Origin: Prostheceraeus crozeri | Taxonomy: Eukaryota > Platyhelminthes > Polycladida > Euryleptidae | NCBI GenBank assembly: GCA_907163375.1 | Contig: CAJQUW010011583.1 | Location: forward strand, 28,364-92,363 | Reading direction: 5' to 3' | DNA: 64,000 bases | Shown here: positions 1-10,800 of the stretch, one piece after another | How the letters are laid out: each line of letters opens with the position of its first letter | How positions within the stretch are numbered: position 1 is the first letter of the stretch | The notes under the pieces: model-generated | Seen by the model: the letters and a program-made list of their open reading frames with translations, nothing else | The model's database searches: none | Told to the model about the DNA's origin: nothing | Made by a program: the position numbers and the translations under genes

Positions 1-293
1 GCGTCCATGCCATGGACAGAAATCCCATTGTTAAGAAAACTTGTATCTCTCTGTTTTATATGCAATGCTATTTCCTGTTTTACATGTACATGCAATTACT
101 GTGCCATTCAGCTAAAATACTGCGCTTCAACCAATTAGAACGCGTCCACGCCATGGACATATCTTCATGTATTCTGTGAATGTATCCAAATTGAATGTAT
201 GCAAAGTGGATGTAACCAAAGAGAAATATCCATGTGTTGTTTTTAATTTCACATTTACGGGAATATAATGGAAACATTTTATCTTCTATAAAA

Positions 294-430
294 ATGAGTA
301 ACATTAGAGACTTCCTAAAAATATATGGAACGCAAACAACTACAAATTTTGATCTAAAGAAAATCGCAAATTAATTGGGATAAAGAATTTTCACATATTG
401 ATGAGAGACGAATTACAATTGATTAAAGAT
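294..430 (+). pseudogene. Partial duplicate of the Polinton protease 5' end
   Basis: The stretch repeats the start of the protease gene that begins at 612, including the peptide YGTQTTTNFDLKKIAN. It is a broken, partial tandem copy about 320 bases upstream of the whole one. It probably arose by local duplication at the end of the Polinton. Positions 431-611 between them show nothing recognisable. Confidence 0.75.
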
Positions 431-611
431 GTGCGAAGCACTAACTCAGCTAATAAACCGATTCTTTACAATGTAACGTTTTAATTTAGATTCAATTAAA
501 TTATTTCAAAATCGAATTAGTAGTAAGGAAAGTCATCCTTATGCGTCAGGTTTAAATCAATACCCCCTTCTGACTTCTAGGGCTCCCTATTAGAAATTTT
601 TTTATTATAAA

Positions 612-1076
612 ATGAGCAACATAAATGAGTTTTTAAAATTATATGGAACGCAAACAACTACAAATTTTGATCTAAAGAAAATCGCAAATCAATTGGGAAT
701 AAAGAATTTTCATGTCCTAATGAGAGGCGAGTTACAATTCATCAAAAATAAGCCAACAGGAACCTTCAGTTCCCGGAACAAAGTTCCAACTATAAATTTC
801 GTAACCAATCTCCACACGTCAGATCAAAAAGGTGTACATTGGTCAGCAGGTATCTTTAATAAAAACGGAGATAATTGCTATTTCGACTCTTATGGACTTA
901 CACCTACAAATGAAGTAAGAGAAATACTTGGATATGGAATTTATAATACATTTCAAATTCAAAAACAAGGAACTACTTACTGTGGGCAATTATGTCTTTA
1001 TGTTTTATTTAAATTACAAAAAGGAGTACCATTTCTAGATATTATGTTTGAATTGAATAATAATGATGATAATTAA
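612..1076 (+). CDS. Adenovirus-type cysteine protease of the Polinton (left arm)
   Basis: A 154-residue protein that looks whole. Family C5 proteases (adenain) mature capsid proteins in adenoviruses and are a standard Polinton component. The expected catalytic signs are visible: a His in VHWSAG (about residue 77), an acidic residue in YFDSYG (about 94), and a Gln followed by the nucleophile Cys in GTTYCGQLC (about 125-130). The start ATG lies just after an A+T-rich leader. Its 3' end overlaps the convergent integrase gene by four bases. A degraded inverted copy lies at 15,578-15,991. Assignment rests on motif pattern and on neighbours. Confidence 0.85.
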   Translation: MSNINEFLKLYGTQTTTNFDLKKIANQLGIKNFHVLMRGELQFIKNKPTGTFSSRNKVPTINFVTNLHTSDQKGVHWSAGIFNKNGDNCYFDSYGLTPTNEVREILGYGIYNTFQIQKQGTTYCGQLCLYVLFKLQKGVPFLDIMFELNNNDDN

Positions 1077-1945
1077 AAATCGCTTCGTTTTAATTCATTT
1101 TGATAAAATCGGCCTCTGATATCTTCATCATCTAAATCTTTGATTTCGTAAGTAATCGGATAAGTTTGATTTATTTTACAAACTTCAAATATCTCTTTCG
1201 TCCAATAGCCAACAAAGCCTTTTTCAAATTTATTCTTATACTTAAATATTCTAACTCTATCTCCAATCTTAAATTTCGGCTTAAGTTTCTGCAAATTCGG
1301 ATTACTCTCATTCGTATAATTATTTTCGAATATTTTCTTTCGTATTAAATCAGGATCGTCAGAAGCATTCTTTGGAGTTTCTTCAATACTTGAATGAATC
1401 TTATTTTTATACTCTTCTACAACTCCTGGTAATATCTTCAACCATTTCTGATTTCTTTGCTTAGTAAATTTCTTAAAAATGTTATTTTTCAATGATCTAT
1501 TGAATCGCTCAATTACTACAGCCTTTCCTGCATTTTCAGTTGAATAAACTGAGCCTTGGCGATGACTTTCGTCTGTTTCAAATAGTGGCTGAACATTTCC
1601 GTTATAAAATTCCGACCCTTTATCAACAAACAATTTCCTTGGCTTTCTATTAGTTTCTTTAAAGATTTCTTCAAACGCATATTTAACTGATAGACCACTT
1701 TTATTTTTTAAAGGCTTTACCCAGGCGTATCGTGTATATAAATCTATAACGGTCAATGCGTAGTTAAACCCTCCTTCATTCGGCATATGAATAAGATCAG
1801 CACTCCAAATATCATCTTTATTAAATACTTTTACTTTCAATAAATATTTAGGCCTTCCGTATTCTTTATGAATTTCGGACGCATAGCGTCCTAGGTCATT
1901 CGACATTTCCGACGCGTAGGTTTGAGCTTTGCTCTCAGACAGCAA
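1073..1945 (-). CDS. Retrovirus-type DDE integrase of the Polinton (left arm)
   Basis: A 290-residue open frame. The catalytic core carries the DDE pattern: Asp in IWSADLIHMP, Asp in FVDKGSEFYNG and Glu in VVIERFNRS. The C-terminal part (GDRVRIFKYKNKFEKGFVG) resembles the small beta-barrel or chromo-like tail of Polinton integrases. Integrases of this type join the element ends to target DNA. The frame overlaps the preceding PLA2-like gene by eleven bases, which could mean a fused or read-through product. The N-terminal segment contains two micro-hairpins (1877-1891 and 1924-1934) inside codons. A second, inverted copy is at 14,594-15,475. Confidence 0.92.
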   Translation of the reverse strand: MLSESKAQTYASEMSNDLGRYASEIHKEYGRPKYLLKVKVFNKDDIWSADLIHMPNEGGFNYALTVIDLYTRYAWVKPLKNKSGLSVKYAFEEIFKETNRKPRKLFVDKGSEFYNGNVQPLFETDESHRQGSVYSTENAGKAVVIERFNRSLKNNIFKKFTKQRNQKWLKILPGVVEEYKNKIHSSIEETPKNASDDPDLIRKKIFENNYTNESNPNLQKLKPKFKIGDRVRIFKYKNKFEKGFVGYWTKEIFEVCKINQTYPITYEIKDLDDEDIRGRFYQNELKRSDF

Positions 1946-2405
1946 TTCTTTCTCTAAATGTAGGATTTTGAATACTATCTAATTCTTGAATCATCTTCTT
2001 ATCAGCTACATGTCGAGAACTTAGGTCATGATTTCGATAAGCTAAATCATGTCTGTAAGCTGCGGCATCTACTCTATTTATTGGTTCTTCACCTGGTTTT
2101 GGATTATTATTCTCATCTAGTCTTATATCTAATCGAGTTCCTGGACCGGTATATGAATGACCAGGAAGATGTTTTTCTTTCAAATATTTACTCCAAATAA
2201 AACCAGGAAAGTTTTCTAATGTTTTTTGTATGTCACCTCCGGAATACAACGAAGTCGACGCTTCGCGTCTCGGCATCGAAGATGAAGTTGAATCACCTCC
2301 GCTATGCTGACAATTTAGGGGTTTATGTACTTTTAAGAGATAATTCAATAAATCTAAATTAGAAATGTTTAATTTAATTAAATTTTCGGAATTTGTAGAA
2401 TTCAT
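1935..2405 (-). CDS. Phospholipase-A2-like protein of the Polinton (left arm)
   Basis: A 156-residue protein with the signature seen in parvovirus VP1 unique regions and in Polinton PLA2-like proteins: a calcium-loop-like YTGPGTRLD and a catalytic His-Asp in AAAYRHDLAYRNHD. In parvoviruses this activity breaches endosomal membrane; a similar entry role here is inference. The segment before GGDIQK (about residues 35-65) is a variable linker and contains a GC-rich micro-hairpin at 2257-2269. The right-arm copy at 14,182-14,604 carries a different hairpin in the same linker. Confidence 0.82.
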   Translation of the reverse strand: MNSTNSENLIKLNISNLDLLNYLLKVHKPLNCQHSGGDSTSSSMPRREASTSLYSGGDIQKTLENFPGFIWSKYLKEKHLPGHSYTGPGTRLDIRLDENNNPKPGEEPINRVDAAAYRHDLAYRNHDLSSRHVADKKMIQELDSIQNPTFRERIAV

Positions 2406-2427
2406 TTTAAAAGATAAAATAAATGTT

Positions 2428-2910
2428 TTACCTTATCATACTAGGACTTAGATATATTCCAGAACCATCTTTAGTTTCTTTAATTTCAATTAAATCATCA
2501 ACATTGTGGAGAATATTTTTAAGAACTCGTTTTCCTTCATCAACTAATTTTAATTTACTAATAAAATTATCTACTACTCCTTCTCCCTTAGCAACTTTCT
2601 CTAGCTCTCTGTTATGACGTTTTTGTTCTTCTAATGCTGCCTTTTCTGATTTATTTTTATTTACTGCTTGGACAATACCAGCTGTCCCACCTCCGACACT
2701 TCCCGCAGCTGCTATACCACCTATTATTAGTAGAATTAATGGGAGAATCCCGCCATTCTTTTCTTCTTGTAATTGAATATTCTCTATCATTCGTTTACTT
2801 ATGTAATACTGTTTTTTGTTAATCGTAATAGTTTTAGGGGTATTTTTGTCAACAATATTACGTAATTTTAATTCAACAGTTTTATTATTATTACTTTTCG
2901 CTTCCGACAT
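2428..2910 (-). CDS. Membrane-anchored coiled-coil protein of the Polinton (left arm)
   Basis: A 160-residue protein, not recognised by name. It has a strongly hydrophobic segment (ILPLILLIIGGIAAAGSVGG, about residues 55-75), followed by a charged helical, likely coiled-coil stretch (about 85-130) and a conserved tail ending GSGIYLSPSMIR. It lies upstream of, and in line with, the PLA2-like and integrase genes, so the three probably form one transcription block. A homologue in the right arm (13,815-14,165) keeps the hydrophobic segment and tail. A minor virion or membrane-penetration protein is plausible but unproven. Confidence 0.6.
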   Translation of the reverse strand: MSEAKSNNNKTVELKLRNIVDKNTPKTITINKKQYYISKRMIENIQLQEEKNGGILPLILLIIGGIAAAGSVGGGTAGIVQAVNKNKSEKAALEEQKRHNRELEKVAKGEGVVDNFISKLKLVDEGKRVLKNILHNVDDLIEIKETKDGSGIYLSPSMIR

Positions 2911-3258
2911 TTTTAATTAAAAAATTTTAAGTTACGAAAATTTTTAATCTATTGTAGTTATGAAAAATTTTAATCTATTCTAGTTATGAAAAATTTTTAA
3001 GTTAAGAATTTTTAATCTATTCTAGTTATGAAAAATTTTTAAGTTAAGAATTTTTAATCTATTCTAGTTATCAAAAATTGTAAGTTACGAAAAATTTTAA
3101 TCTATTCTAGTTATGAAAAATTTTAATCGATTATAGTTATAAAAAATTTTAATCTATTCTAGTTATAAAAAATTTTAATCTATTCTAGTTATGAAAAATT
3201 TTTAACTTAAGAACAAATTTTAAGTTACTAAAAAATTTTAAGTTACCAAAAATTTTAA
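2911..3258. repeat. A+T-rich minisatellite between Polinton genes
   Basis: About a dozen imperfect tandem copies of a 25-33 base unit built on AATCTATTCTAGTTAT followed by GAAAAATTTT. It separates the membrane-protein gene from the capsid gene and holds no frame. A related but simpler repeat (ACTAAAAAATTTT units) lies at about 4,640-4,710 upstream of the capsid gene, so such spacers may be promoter-proximal in this element. Confidence 0.9.
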
Positions 3259-4617
3259 TTAACCTATCCTAGCCATCTTCCCATTAAGAACTTCAATAGA
3301 ATATTTTACATCTTCTAGCAATACACCATAAGCCATCAATGAAGTTGTGGAATCTTTTTTTTCAATATTAATTGTTACATCACAACCACTCTTGATAATA
3401 TCTTCAGATTGTGCACTTAAATCGAAACAGAAAACAGGATATAAATGTCTCCAATCTCCAGGAGTTAATTGTGGTTCAACTCCAAATTCTATACAAAGAT
3501 TTCTATAAGCATCATATGAATTGATTATTGGTATCATCGAATCTTATTGGATCAATTGGATATCGGGTTATTTGATTTAATGAAACTTGTAAACTTCGAA
3601 TTGTATAAATATGAAAAAGATTGTTGTTCTTATCAAAACTTGGAGAATTATTTCTTTGAAATGTTAGTAATAAATATCTTGGAGTATTCGAATTTCTAGT
3701 AAAATGCCAGTTAAATCTTTGTTCGGAAAAAGTTACTGAACTAGCAGTACGCTTTAGAAATTTACTGGAATTGGTTTGTTAGTATTTAATCTTTTTGCAA
3801 TAGCTGTTTCAACCTCTAAACTAGGAGTAATATGCTTTATCCACCATTCAAGTCTATCAATTTTTAAATATGCTTTTTTTCCAGTCTTACCAAAAAAGAT
3901 TAATTCATTATTTGCTGTCCGATGAATTATTTACTTAAATTTTAATTGATATGATATTTTGTCATAATCTAAATATCCGAATAATGGAGACAATGACCAA
4001 TTTACTGTCTGTTTACTTTTCTTGCTAAATTCACGTCTTTCTTTATATGCACTCTTGTTTGTTTTATTTAAATGATTTGCAATATTTTCTACATCTTTCG
4101 CAATTCCTGCTGCATCTGTTCCAGCGTGAGTTAAATCATCAACAACTATACCATCATTAGTATCAGGAAACCAACCTTCGATTTCATACTTTCTATTATT
4201 TTCACCAATTGTTACAAATCTAAGCATTGTATCAATTACACCTAGAGAATCACTTATTGTTTCTATATTTTGAGTTGCAACATCTAAACGCATTTGTGTA
4301 AATAATCTTGGAAAAAAATTATTCTCTAATGCAATCGGTATCTGGTAATGGTGTTGTAAAATTAGCATCACTATATAAAGAATATTCACAGTGTAAAAAG
4401 GAATCAGGTAAATATAAATAACTCTGCTGATTATCAACTTCAAAATTAAATCACCTCCGGTATTTACTCTACTGGAAGATCCGGGGTTCATAGCAATTCT
4501 TATATAGTCATTCTTTTTTTGATTGTAACTGACGAACGGAGGATCGTCTAATCTAAATTTATTTTCGATAAGAGAAGACATTTTTAAAAAAATAATTTGA
4601 CTTTTTGTTTTTCTCAT
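3259..4617 (-). pseudogene. Polinton major capsid protein (double jelly roll), broken
   Basis: Recognised from both ends. The N-terminal part has the typical lead SSRVNTGGDL with flanking beta-rich sequence and TMLRFV-type motif. The C-terminal part has DWRHLYPVFCFDLSAQSED, the usual last jelly-roll strand region of Polinton capsids. The gene is broken, with roughly three interruptions. In intact Polintons this protein is predicted to build an icosahedral shell. Confidence 0.75.
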
Positions 4618-4872
4618 ACACAGAAAAATTTTACTAATAAATTAGCTAAAACATTTTACTAAAAAAATTAGCTAAAAAATTTTACTAAAAAATTTTACTA
4701 AAAAAATTTTACTAAAATATAATTTTAGAATTTTGCTAGACCAGCTCCGCTACAGCTCTGCTGGTTAGACCGAAGGTTGCTGTTCACACCATTACCTCTT
4801 ATTTCTTCAATTGAACGTTCTATGGCTACGCCTGATTTCTTCTCCTGTTTACTATCAGACCCCACAGCTATG
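4618..4872. repeat. Non-coding spacer with A+T repeats and micro-hairpins
   Basis: The right-hand part (before about 4,730) is short ACTAAAAAATTTT-type repeats. Positions 4,739-4,780 are abruptly GC-richer and hold small hairpins, for example CAGC-TCT-GCTG at 4753-4763. I see no gene. Confidence 0.6.
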
Positions 4873-5232
4873 TTAGCAATTTTGTTTTTTGTTTCCTCTG
4901 AAAGTTTTTTTTAATTTTTTTAGTTCTTCAGAATCATTCTTAAGTTTACGAATAGCTTCTAGTTGTTTTAATTCGTTTTGTGACTTAACAGGATTTGATA
5001 TTGCACTAGCTGTACTACCTATAGCAGCTGCTCCTTTTGCAGCAGATGTAATCAAATCTTTATAATTTTTAATTAAGTTAACGATACTTCCAATACCAGA
5101 AAAGATGCCAGCCCCTTCTTTTTGAATTGTTTCTACACTGTCATAATGGTAAACAGATTTCATAGATGGTTCATGAGCAATTTTTTGATTAGAAGCAAAA
5201 TGTTTAAGATTGTGTTTATAAATTATAGGCAT
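4873..5232 (-). CDS. Small Polinton protein with glycine-rich amphipathic segment
   Basis: A 119-residue protein, not recognised. It has a glycine-rich hydrophobic stretch (GAGIFSGIGSIVNLIK, about residues 40-56), an Ala/Gly-rich possible membrane segment (AAKGAAAIGSTASAIS, about 64-79) and a charged helical tail. Its place beside the capsid and fibre-like genes suggests a minor virion protein, comparable in layout to adenovirus pVI or pX, but no sequence match supports a name. Confidence 0.5.
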   Translation of the reverse strand: MPIIYKHNLKHFASNQKIAHEPSMKSVYHYDSVETIQKEGAGIFSGIGSIVNLIKNYKDLITSAAKGAAAIGSTASAISNPVKSQNELKQLEAIRKLKNDSEELKKLKKTFRGNKKQNC

Positions 5233-5380
5233 TTTTTTAGGAATAAACTTGACTTTTGGGAAAAAAATTTACGATTGGTTAGTAACCTTAGGACCTTAGG
5301 TCCGATCGACTAAAGCCTCTGAACAAAGTTCTATTAAGATTTACGTGCGTCATCGGTTAAAGCCTCTGGACAACGACCGA

Positions 5381-6267
5381 TCAAGATTTACGTTTGTGAA
5401 TGGACAACAACTTCCAGATAACTTTATTAATTTTCTGTTGCACGTTATCTATTGCGTCAAGCAGCGTGTGATGTACTTTAATTTCTTTTCCATTAACTTG
5501 CATTTTCTGCTGATTAATCTTCAATGCCGTTTTAAGATCATTTAACTTAATTTTAAGAACATCTAATTGTCTTTTAACAGAATCTAGCTGTTCTTTATTT
5601 TCTTTAGAGTTTTCTTGTAAATTTTTCTTTAATTCATTTTCTAAATTGATTTTAAGATTTTTCATTTTATCAACTTTTTGATTAAGTGAGTTTACTTCAT
5701 TTATTATTCTATTCATCTTTTTCATTTGTTGAGTAATTTTAGAATTTTATTCATCAACACTTTTTTGGAATGTAGTTTGTAACTGCTTTAAATTTTTTTA
5801 ATTCTTTCAGGTAGTTTTTCTATTTCATCTTCTAATTGTTCTTTCAATAATTTTATCTGATGCTTATTTTTAATGACTGCAGATTTAAAATTTATAGAAA
5901 GTAATATTAAAATTTTTGATTGTTCAGAAATCTTTTTAAAAAGTTTTGCTATATCTGCTTCTAGCTCTCTATCCTTTTTATCAAGTTTTAATAATTTTTC
6001 GTTTAATGATTTGTCATTAAGTTTTAGCAACTTTAATTCATTCATCAGTGGAACCATAACATCGTTGATATATTTTTCTTTTAAGTCATTGATTTGTGTA
6101 TCAACATATTGTTTATTTGTTAACTCTGTATTTTGTTGCGGAAGAATAGAAAGATGCAATGGACCAGATAAAACGTCTCCAGTTTTTATGATGTAATTTT
6201 CTATTTCTATTTCTAATTCACGATTATTCGGGATATATGCACCTCCACCAACATTTGGTAACATCAT
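5381..6267 (-). pseudogene. Fibre-like coiled-coil protein of the Polinton, broken
   Basis: The N-terminal part (5788-6267) has the peptides TGDVLSGPLHLS and LTNKQYVDTQI, which match the repeated GxMxGxLxL...NKxYVD pattern of phage tail-fibre and other receptor-binding fibre proteins. It continues as long heptad-rich helices, and the 5381-5725 frame is also almost entirely coiled coil. The gene is broken at least once. An attachment fibre is inferred from the motif; the family was not confirmed by search. Confidence 0.55.
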
Positions 6268-6347
6268 TTTTTAACAATAAAAAAGTATTTTTTTTTATAT
6301 AATGAGAAAAAAATAAAAATTTTTCTAATAAAAATAAGAAAATTGAA

Positions 6348-7665
6348 AATGCAAATTTAAAAAAATTAAATTCGCCCGTATCATCGTGTTCTTCTTATTC
6401 GACGAGATCATCGGGATTTGAAAATAAATGTTTTGATAATAATTATAATCCATGCATAGATGTAAATATTTTATTTGAATTACAAGCCGAAATATTTAGA
6501 GAACAGACTAAAGGTTTACCTTCTATTGAAACTAACTATTGTATATTTCCAGGTGATCCATTTATAAAATTTATGGATATTGTCAGTAAATATAATGATG
6601 TTGCTTATGTAGAATTAAATAAAGAAAATATGCTTATAATAGGTCATAATAATGTTTACGGATGCATTAGAGCAGTTTTACCAATTAGTAATACTGATTG
6701 GATAGAAACTAAAATAATTAATTATATCAATATTAGAGAATTAGTAAAAAAATTAAAATCGTTTTCCAAAGAAAAAATAAGATTATTTGTTGATGACCAA
6801 AATCAATATAATATTCATATAGAAAGTAAAAAACATAATGAAGAGTTATTATGTCAAGTTTATTATAGAGACACTATTTATAAAAAGAAACATCAGAAAT
6901 GCCGCAAAGATATGATGATGATACATATATAGGATTATATTCAAATTTAAATATTAATTTATTAAAATCTTATATAAATGGTTTGGCACAGCAAGAGAAA
7001 TTTATATGTGGACAACACCTTATTAAAATTCAGAAAGAGTTAAAAATTCTAAAATTAATAAAAATTTTAAAGAATCTTATAATAATAATTTTAAAGAATC
7101 TTATAATAATAATGATGATAATAATAATGATGATAATATAGATGATGATAATATAGATGATGATTCTGAAACATCTGAAAAAGGTGTGAATGGTAACAAA
7201 GATTATAAAAATATTAGTAATTATAAAAATTTAAGTGAAGAGAAATTTATATCTCAACATGATATTAATACTACATATAATCAAAATTTATCTAAATTTC
7301 ATTTTCTTACAATTGAAAATAATAATGATGGAATAGTTGAAGATACTGTTAGACAACTATGTGTCGGGTCTACAAAATTTAAATTAGGATTTACATCTAA
7401 TCAATTTAAAATTCTATCATCTTTAATAAAAACTAAAAATGATTCAGATTATGGTGGTGTTATTAAATTTTCCAAAAGAGATCAAAGACCAATATTTTTC
7501 TCTATTATATTATTATCAAATAATAAATATAATTTGGAATTAGATATTCCTATCAGGGAATGGCATCCTATACCAAAAAGTGTAATTTATGATGTTGAAG
7601 AATCAATAGTTAGTGAAAATAAATTTAAATTATCTTTTGATAAAACGTTATATGATAAAACTTAA
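6348..7665 (+). pseudogene. Unrecognised Polinton protein, broken
   Basis: Several consecutive frames on the plus strand (best at 6573-6932 and 7186-7665) read as one decayed gene of about 400 residues with a low-complexity Asp/Asn-rich middle (7,060-7,170). The two folded-looking parts alternate beta-strand-like and charged segments. A sliding-clamp-like protein would suit the place next to the polymerase, but I see no diagnostic motif, so the function is open. Confidence 0.45.
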
Positions 7666-7808
7666 TGTGATAAAACTAAATGTGACAAAGAAAATAAAAA
7701 ACTAAAGAACGTGAAATATATAATAATATAAAATAACTCTCAAGACCTTGATATTAGAATGTTTATATCTAAAATTAAAACACAATTTTTTTCTTTAAAA
7801 AATAAAAA

Positions 7809-10800
7809 ATGGAAAATACCAAGTTTTATTGTAACTCATGTAAAAAAAGTTGCAAACAAAAAGAAGTTATCAATCTCATTTACAAAGTAAATTGCATTTA
7901 GAAAATGTAGATCGAGTTGATGAAGGAAATATATTAAAATTAAATAATTATAAAAACTATCTAGAAACATTGCCTACTGATATAAAAGTTAAAAAAATAT
8001 TTGATGATTATTCACATTCGGAATATAAAAAAGTTTTTAATAGTGAAGATGAACATGTACGAACCGAAGGTTCTTCGCTCGCACCAGATGTAAGATATTT
8101 ATTTAGCGATACTGATGAATTTAACGAAATAGATTAATTTGATGAAACTAAAAAAACCGATGAAGCGGAACGAACCGAAGGTTCTAGGGCTTCGCCAGAG
8201 AGTTCCTCGCCCGTAACAGATATAAAATATTTATTTAATGAATCTGTTGAACATAATGAAACCGATGAAACTTTTTATAATGTATTAACAAACTTTTTCA
8301 AAATATTTAAGAAATCTTTCAAATGTTATATGAATGTAGAAGTACTTTATACAAAAAATGGACCTGACGGAATTCCTGAAGAAATAATACAAGGACATTT
8401 TACAAATTCACAAGAAATTCATAATGTAAATGATATACAACCCATATTTGAATCGATGATAAATAAATTAGAAAATTGTATAATTGAAGCCCAGTTACGT
8501 GAATCTGGTTGGAGATTTGTTAAAATACTATCTAAGAAAATAGTAATTGATAAATATAAAAATAATACTGGTGGTAGTTATGTTCCTTTACCTTTCAGTT
8601 CACCACAAATAATTAACATAAAAAATGAAGATGATTATTGTTTTCTGTGGAGTATTATAGCACATTTACATCCTGCAGAATATCACAAAGAAAGACTAAG
8701 TCATTATGACAAAAAAGAATATATAAATGAGTTTGATCTTTCGGATGGTTTAGATGAATTTCCATATGATTATAATAGGTTAATAAAGTTTCATAAAAAG
8801 ATTAAAAATTTAATAGAAGTAAATGTTTTTGAATTAAATGTGAATTATGTTTCTATTGGTAATATTACTCCACTTTACTCAGATTCAAAAAAATTTTATT
8901 TGAATAATAAAAATTTATGTCAATCCGAAATAGTATACAATAAAAGAGGAAATTACATGCATCATAATATTTTTTACCAAGGAAAAATAATATGTACTGA
9001 AAAATTTGAAATTGTTAAAACACTATCACCAATAATGATTAATCATAATAATTATAAAAGACGTAACTATAATTATGATTATGATACCGATTATTTATCT
9101 TTATCTTTAGAATATCAACAAAAATTACAAAATTTAAATAAAAGTTTACAAAAATGTAAAACAGATTATCAACAACAATTAAAAATGTTACTACAAGAAT
9201 ATCACCATAAATATCAAAATAAGATAGAAACAATTCAAAAATTAAATGAAGAAGATAATGAAGAAAATGAAGACAATAAAGAATTAAATAATGAAGAAAA
9301 TAAAACCAATCAAAAAATAAATGAATGTTTAAAAAAATGTCAACAGAAATATAAAGAACAATATGATAAAGATTATATTTATCAGCTACAAATATTAAAT
9401 CAAAATTATCAACATTCTGAAAAAGATTTACAAAGATATATCGACTTAACACATGAAATATATCAAGATAAATTTGAAAAACTAGAACAAACAAAACAAC
9501 CAGCACAAGCGAATATATTATATTATCAGGGTCATTTTATATTGTGTAAAGATGTTTCTATATTTACAAAAACTTCAGATAATGCTAATTTTCCTTGTCT
9601 CCAATGTATGACGAGCTTTAGAACTAAAGAAGAAATGAAAAGACATTTGGAGAATTGTCAACAAAACGAAGCAGTTGAAAATACTTTTCCTAAAGATGAT
9701 TATTTAGAATACAATAAATGATATTTGAAAAATAAAGTACCCTTTACTATTTATTGTGATTTCGAAGCATATAATGTTAACATAACACAAAATTCTGATA
9801 ATGGTACGGGCCAAGCCCTAGAACCTTCGGTTTGTAAATATGAAAAAAGTGCACCTGAAAAAAGTGCATCTGAACAAAGTAAAGAAAAATATTTATTTGA
9901 ACAAAAACCATTATGTTGGGGAATGTACATTCATTCAAATTATCCTAATTTATTTAAATCAGAATATTTTCAATACTATGGTGAAGATAGTTCAGAAATG
10001 TTTACAAAGAAAGTAGAAGAATTACAAGGTCGCTTTTCACAATTGCTTGAAACAAATATACCAATGCTTCCATTAACGAATGAAGAAAAATATCATTTTA
10101 ATGATGAAATAAAATGTTTTTACTGTGGAAAAGAATTTACAAATAATTATAAAACTGGCAGAGGTAGATATCTTGATAAGCGAAGCGACGGCTCTGCCGA
10201 CAAAGTAAAAGATCATGATCATCTAAATGGATTATATAGAGGTGCAGCACATAATTCTTGTAATCTTAATGCTAATAAATTTAAATATAACTTTGTTCCT
10301 CTATATTTCTAAATATGATTTCCATTTAATAATGAAAGATTTATTTTCATCTGAAAAATTACAACAACAACAAATAAATGTACTATGTAAACAAGAAGAA
10401 GAATATTTTTCAATGCAATTAGGTTGTATTAGAATTTTAGATGTATTTAGATTTTTTACTCCTTATTCATTAGATGTTATGGGAAAAACTTTGAAACCTG
10501 AGCAATGTAAAATATTAAATAAATATAATTTAAAACCTTTAAAAGGCATATTTCCGTATGAATATATAACTGGAGATATAAATAGAATAAATGAAACAAT
10601 GAAAGAACAAAAACTTCCTCCAATAAATAAATTTAAATCAACATTAAAACAATCACAATTATCTGAAGAAGACTATGCAGAAGCTGAAAAAAATTGGAGA
10701 GAGTTAAATTGTAAAACAATGTATGATTATACAATGAAATATCTACAGATAGATGTATTAATCCTTACTGATCTTTTTGAAAACTTTCGTGACATGTGTT

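Noticed and set aside
3-158. Short palindromes around CCATGGAC (3-17 and about 144-158) as the Polinton terminal repeat
   Set aside because: No matching sequence was found beyond the right arm, so they cannot be called the element end.
9039-9506. 155-residue minus-strand frame
   Set aside because: It is the complement of the coiled-coil insertion in the polymerase; the A+T-rich repeats keep it open by chance.
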